NCBI RefSeq assembly: GCF_018861865.1
Contig: NZ_JAHLDV010000001.1
Location: 62,001-126,000 of the forward strand
Length of the DNA: 64,000 nucleotides
Direction of reading: 5' to 3'
Source of the DNA: Clostridium frigoris
GTDB taxonomy: Bacteria; Bacillota; Clostridia; Clostridiales; Clostridiaceae
Positions 60,647 to 64,000 of this stretch are shown in pieces (the stretch's first letter is position 1; each line of letters opens with the position of its first letter). Made by a program: the position numbers and the translations under genes. The notes beneath the pieces are model-generated. The model saw only the letters and a list, made by a program, of their open reading frames with translations, had not been told where the DNA came from and searched no databases.

Positions 60647-60730
60647 TTGAAAAAGTATTTCTGATGTGCTATACTAAATTTATTAAAATAACTTCCGGGA
60701 AATTTTTTTAATAACTATGAAATCGTTTAA
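60647..60730 (+). promoter_or_regulatory. Promoter and cre-like site of the sugar porter gene
   Basis: TTGAAA, 17-bp spacer, TATACT (60670-60675). TGAAATCGTTTAAT at 60717-60730 matches the CcpA cre consensus at most positions and lies in the leader, where binding would block transcription when glucose is present. Confidence 0.6.
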
Positions 60731-60799
60731 TGTTTACAAACCTATGGGATAATAAATTTACAACTAAGTTAAATTAAATAAAAATAGGGGATGGTTTAA

Positions 60800-62179
60800 A
60801 TGAAGGTAAAAAGAAAAATTAGCACTACTTTGGTATATGTTTTTGGCGCACTTAGCGGTCTTTTGTTTGGTTATGATACTGGAGTTATTTCAGGTGCAAT
60901 TCTATTTATTCAAAAACAAATGCACCTTGATTCATGGCAACAAGGTTGGGTTGTTAGCTCTGTATTACTAGGGGCTGTTCTTGGGGCTGCAATTATAGGA
61001 CCAATGTCTGATAAGTACGGGCGTAAGAAATTGATTTTACTATCATCAATTATTTTCTTTATTGGTGCACTTGGATCAGCATTTTCTCCAGGGGTGACCA
61101 CACTTATTTTATCACGTATTGTTCTTGGTATGGCAGTCGGTGCATCATCTGCTTTAATTCCAACATACTTAGCTGAATTATCACCTGCAGAAAAACGTGG
61201 TTCTGTGTCAAGTTTGTTCCAGCTAATGGTAATGAGTGGTATTTTATTAGCCTATATAACTAACTATAGTTTCTCCGATTTGTATAGTGGTTGGCGTTGG
61301 ATGCTTGGATTTGCTGCTATTCCAGCTGCAATTCTTTTCTTAGGAGGTCTTGTATTACCAGAAAGTCCTCGTTTCTTAGTTAAAGATGGTAGGCTTAATG
61401 AAGCCAGAGATGTCTTAGATCTAATGAATAAACATAATGAAAGTGCTGTTAATGATGAACTTAACCAGATTAAGAAACAAGCTGGAATGAAAAGTGGCGG
61501 AATTAAAGAATTATTCGGCAAATTTGTTCACCCAGCATTGGTTATTGGTGCTGGACTAGCTATATTCCAACAGGTTATGGGCTGCAATACAGTTCTTTAC
61601 TATGCACCAACTATCTTTACTGAGGTTGGCTTTGGTGTTCATGCGGCTTTACTTGCCCACATTGGAATTGGAATTTTCAATGTTATTGTTACTTTTGTAG
61701 CTGTAATGATTATGGATAAAGTTGATCGTAAAAAGATGTTGATATATGGATCTATCGGAATGGGAACTTCATTACTAATTATGAGCGTTTCAATGAAGTT
61801 TTCTCATGGGTCATTTACTGCTGCAATTATTTGTGTTATAGCATTAACGGTTTATATTGGCTTTTTCTCAGCTACTTGGGGACCTGTAATGTGGGTCATG
61901 ATTGGTGAAGTCTTCCCACTAAATATTCGTGGACTCGGCAACTCATTTAGTAGTGTAATTAATTGGGGCGCTAATATGATAGTATCATTAACATTTCCTC
62001 CATTACTAAATTTCTTCGGTACTGGAAGTTTATTCATAGGTTATGGCGTCCTTTGTTTTGTTTCAATATGGTTTGTTAAATCTAAAGTGTTTGAAACGCG
62101 TAATCGCTCTCTTGAGGAGATTGAAGCTACTCTTAGGGCTCACGCTAATGAAAACGATAGTCAAAATATTTGTAGTTAG
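60800..62179 (+). CDS. Sugar porter (MFS, xylose/arabinose/galactose:H+ symporter type)
   Basis: 459 residues, twelve membrane segments. Sugar-porter motifs: 'GLLFGYDTGVISGAILFI', 'GPMSDKYGRKKLILL', 'RIVLGMAVGASSALIPTYLAELSPAEKRG', 'PESPRFLVKDGR' at the end of TM6, 'QQVMGCNTVLYYAPTIF' (QQxxGxN), 'MIMDKVDRKKMLIYG' and 'WVMIGEVFPLNIRG'. It imports a pentose or hexose with protons. Start ATG after TAGGGGATGG. A ROK regulator converges on it and transketolase lies beyond, pointing to pentose use. Confidence 0.93.
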   Translation: MKVKRKISTTLVYVFGALSGLLFGYDTGVISGAILFIQKQMHLDSWQQGWVVSSVLLGAVLGAAIIGPMSDKYGRKKLILLSSIIFFIGALGSAFSPGVTTLILSRIVLGMAVGASSALIPTYLAELSPAEKRGSVSSLFQLMVMSGILLAYITNYSFSDLYSGWRWMLGFAAIPAAILFLGGLVLPESPRFLVKDGRLNEARDVLDLMNKHNESAVNDELNQIKKQAGMKSGGIKELFGKFVHPALVIGAGLAIFQQVMGCNTVLYYAPTIFTEVGFGVHAALLAHIGIGIFNVIVTFVAVMIMDKVDRKKMLIYGSIGMGTSLLIMSVSMKFSHGSFTAAIICVIALTVYIGFFSATWGPVMWVMIGEVFPLNIRGLGNSFSSVINWGANMIVSLTFPPLLNFFGTGSLFIGYGVLCFVSIWFVKSKVFETRNRSLEEIEATLRAHANENDSQNICS

Positions 62180-62187
62180 AATTTAGA

Positions 62188-62225
62188 AGAGCTGTTGCAC
62201 TAAGAAATTAGTACAACAGCTCTTT
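62188..62225 (+). terminator. Intrinsic terminator between convergent genes
   Basis: AGAGCTGTTG-ACTAA...TTAGT-CAACAGCTCT, then TTCTATG. Confidence 0.8.
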
Positions 62226-62256
62226 CTATGTAAAAAATACAAATAAATATTTATAG

Positions 62257-63435
62257 TTAAATTACCTTTTTATCTAAAAAAAATAATTTTCTCATTGGCA
62301 AAAATGCCGCTCCAAGTATAGATGCATTACCTTCTAAATTAGAAAACGATACGTTACATTCTTTTTTATCATAGAAATCATTTTGCTTAAATATTTTATC
62401 TATTAATTCTGTCTCAATAAGGCTTTTATATTCTGATATTTCTCCATCAATAATTATACATCCTGGATCTAATATCAATATTATATTCTTAATACCTTCT
62501 GCTAAAAATTCTAAATAAGTATTTAATATTTTTTTTGCCTTATTATCTGTTTTAGACATCTCCATAAAATCCTTTAAACTATTATTTTTAATATTATATG
62601 CTGTTTTATATTCATCCAGTAATGCTTTTTTAGAAGCATATAATTCCCAGCATCCTTTTTTACCACAATTACATTGTTTACCATCTTTCATTATAGTCAT
62701 GTGCCCAAATTCTCCTGCACGCTTATTGAAGCCTTTATAAACATTATCTGTAATTATTATACCCGTACCAATACCTTCTGTTATTGATATAAAAACCAAG
62801 CTACTTTTAACATAATTAAAATTTATAAATGCTTCTGCATATGCCGATGCATTGGCTTCATTTTCTATAAATATTGGCACTGGGAAATCACGTTCAAAAT
62901 TTTTAAAGCATATATTTTTCAATTTTAAGTTTGGTGCATTCTTTAAAATTAGCTCCTCTTCATTTACCGTACCAGGTAAAGAAAAACCTATTCCCAATAT
63001 TTTATATAATGGTATATCATTTATACTAATAATATTATTAATTTCTTTTTTAATTTCTATAATAATATTGTTGAAATCAGCTACCTTATCAGTAATATTA
63101 ATAATTTTTTCAACTATTATACTAAAATTTAGATTGGTCAAAATAATTCTAACTTGTTCTTTTGTAATAAGTATTCCAAATGAATATCTACAATTTGGTA
63201 AAAATCTAACAATTACAGGTTTTCTTCCTCCTGAAGATTCCCCAACCTCAGTCTCATCTAAGTATCCTTCTTTTATAAGATCCTTCACATTGCTTATAAC
63301 CGTTGGAATGCTTACATTAATAGCTTGAGATATTCTTAGCTTTGTAAGCTGCTTTTCTCTGTATAACAATTGAATTATTTTTTTTTGATTTGTTACCTTT
63401 ATTGTTTCTTGATTTATAGTTTTTAAATTTTTCAT
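62257..63435 (-). CDS. ROK-family transcriptional regulator (XylR/NagC-like)
   Basis: 392 residues. N-terminal MarR-like HTH (about 15-75) 'KIIQLLYREKQLTKLRISQAINVSIPTVISNVKDLIKEGYLDE' followed by 'GESSGGRKPVIV'. ROK sugar-kinase-like domain with 'IGFSLPGTV', 'FIENEANASAYAEAFI', 'ITEGIGTGIIITDNVYKGFNKRAGEFGHMTI' and the zinc motif 'CNCGKKGCWELYASKKAL' (CxCGxxGCxE). Such proteins repress sugar genes until their sugar binds. Convergent with the sugar porter; target and sugar are inferred, xylose being most likely. Confidence 0.9.
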   Translation of the reverse strand: MKNLKTINQETIKVTNQKKIIQLLYREKQLTKLRISQAINVSIPTVISNVKDLIKEGYLDETEVGESSGGRKPVIVRFLPNCRYSFGILITKEQVRIILTNLNFSIIVEKIINITDKVADFNNIIIEIKKEINNIISINDIPLYKILGIGFSLPGTVNEEELILKNAPNLKLKNICFKNFERDFPVPIFIENEANASAYAEAFINFNYVKSSLVFISITEGIGTGIIITDNVYKGFNKRAGEFGHMTIMKDGKQCNCGKKGCWELYASKKALLDEYKTAYNIKNNSLKDFMEMSKTDNKAKKILNTYLEFLAEGIKNIILILDPGCIIIDGEISEYKSLIETELIDKIFKQNDFYDKKECNVSFSNLEGNASILGAAFLPMRKLFFLDKKVI

Positions 63436-63565
63436 ATTATAACACCCATTTCATTATTTTATCTTACATCATAATACTTACTGTATTAATTAATGATCTT
63501 TTATAAATCGAAGAAAGTATAGAAGATGCTTTGACTTAATTTAGTAATATACTATATAATACCAT

Positions 63566-63614
63566 AAAAAAAACTTGTAGACTCGTCTTAAATAGATAAG
63601 TCTACAAGTTTTTT
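63566..63614 (-). terminator. Terminator after the transketolase gene
   Basis: AAAAAACTTGTAGACT/AGTCTACAAGTTTTTT stem, T-runs on both strands. A second hairpin ATACCTCAATATT-GTGT-AATATTGAGGTAT lies at 63622-63651 without a T-run. Confidence 0.85.
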
Positions 63615-63660
63615 ATATGCTTATACCTCAATATTGTGTAATATTGAGGTATTTACTATA

Positions 63661-64000
63661 TTATTTATTTTTCAGTCTCAATACAGTATCAACCACATTG
63701 TTAACTGTAAATCCAAATTCTTCAAATAAAACTTCTGCTTTACCTGATGCACCAAAGTGATCTATTGAAATCACACTTCCATCAAGACCCACATATTTGT
63801 GCCAACCAAATGATGTAGCTGCTTCTACTGCAACTCTTGTTCGCACTTTACTCGGAAGTATTGATTCTTTATATTCTATACTCTGAGCTTCAAATAATTC
63901 AAAGGAAGGCATACTTACAACTCTTGCCTCTATTCCCTTTGCCTTTAATTCATCAGCTGCCTTATAGATAAGTTCCACTTCTGAACCTGATGCAATTAAA
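63661..64000 (-). CDS. tkt: Transketolase, C-terminal part (5' end beyond window)
   Basis: The frame continues to the right edge; about 113 residues are visible, starting 'LIASGSEVELIYKAADELKAKGIEARVVSMPSFELFEAQS', then 'VRTRVAVEAATSFGWHKYVGLDGSVISIDHFGASGKAEVLFEEFGFTVNNVV'. This is the transketolase C-terminal (TKC) domain, with the typical ASGSEV and FGxSGxxxxLFxxxGFT motifs. The full enzyme moves two-carbon units in the pentose phosphate pathway. Neighbouring sugar porter and ROK regulator fit pentose metabolism. Confidence 0.93.
   Translation of the reverse strand, partial: LIASGSEVELIYKAADELKAKGIEARVVSMPSFELFEAQSIEYKESILPSKVRTRVAVEAATSFGWHKYVGLDGSVISIDHFGASGKAEVLFEEFGFTVNNVVDTVLRLKNK

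Overview
The window is low-GC, gene-dense DNA with clostridial-type ribosome binding sites (AGGAGG/AGGTGA), frequent TTG and GTG starts, and T-rich intrinsic terminators. The gene set (FMN-riboswitch rib operon, bifunctional homocysteine methyltransferase/MTHFR, NADH:rubredoxin-oxidoreductase-like flavoprotein, several secreted or intracellular amylases, HD-GYP and GGDEF proteins) fits a saccharolytic anaerobe of the genus Clostridium or a close relative. No phage genes, transposase, rRNA, tRNA or CRISPR array was found. Both ends cut through genes: a TelA-family gene on the left and transketolase on the right.

Layout. 1-4.9 kb (minus): YceG/TelA pair, then an ApbE lipoprotein, NusG-domain-II protein and Gx-type transporter in one operon. 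5-7.7 kb (plus): 5-formyl-THF cyclo-ligase, HAD hydrolase, membrane diguanylate cyclase. 7.7-8.5 kb: gene-free, filled with long palindromic repeats. 8.5-12.7 kb (minus): ribD-ribE-ribBA-ribH under an FMN riboswitch. 12.8-15.3 kb (plus): polar amino acid ABC importer. 15.5-19.9 kb: M50-like protease, membrane proteins, PAP2 phosphatase and a 29-codon gene. 20-22.3 kb (minus): cysteine desulfurase and ThiI. 22.7-29.6 kb: HD-GYP, DMT exporter, phosphoesterase, an unusual cytoplasmic BMP-domain protein, MATE exporter and CBS protein. 30.2-32.9 kb (minus): nagR-nagA-nagB. 33.1-38.7 kb: AmyE-like alpha-amylase and a 12-domain Ig-like secreted protein. 39-41.7 kb: cadC-cadA. 41.8-47.2 kb: one-carbon/methionine enzyme, flavoprotein reductase, SurE, orphan histidine kinase. 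47.3-56 kb (minus): starch locus with secreted amylopullulanase-type enzyme, chemoreceptor, cytoplasmic cyclomaltodextrinase and LacI regulator. 56-64 kb: PepF, alpha/beta hydrolase, small protein, flavin reductase, sugar porter, ROK regulator, transketolase.

How the genes work together. Secreted GH13 enzymes cut starch outside, the cyclomaltodextrinase finishes oligosaccharides inside, and a LacI-family protein probably controls all three through near-identical operators with core TGCAANCGNTTGC, each lying on or beside a recognisable promoter. The rib operon supplies FMN/FAD, which ApbE could attach to extracytoplasmic flavoproteins.

The most unusual content is intergenic. I see three repeat systems. 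(1) A 17-nt stem-loop module of form CATC-nnn-loop-n'n'n'-GCTG, found about 17 times, sometimes in tandem (periods 18 and 19), with repeated compensatory stem changes. (2) A roughly 108-bp element with TTAACRAC...GTYGTTAA ends, in four near full-length copies plus one internal deletion, always beside a type-1 module. (3) A family of long imperfect palindromes (about 120-330 bp) sharing a core GAGRCAGGACGYCGARTG, three copies plus a partial tandem duplication. Two genes (apbE and possibly nagA) seem to lack a normal ATG/GTG/TTG start where the Shine-Dalgarno places it.
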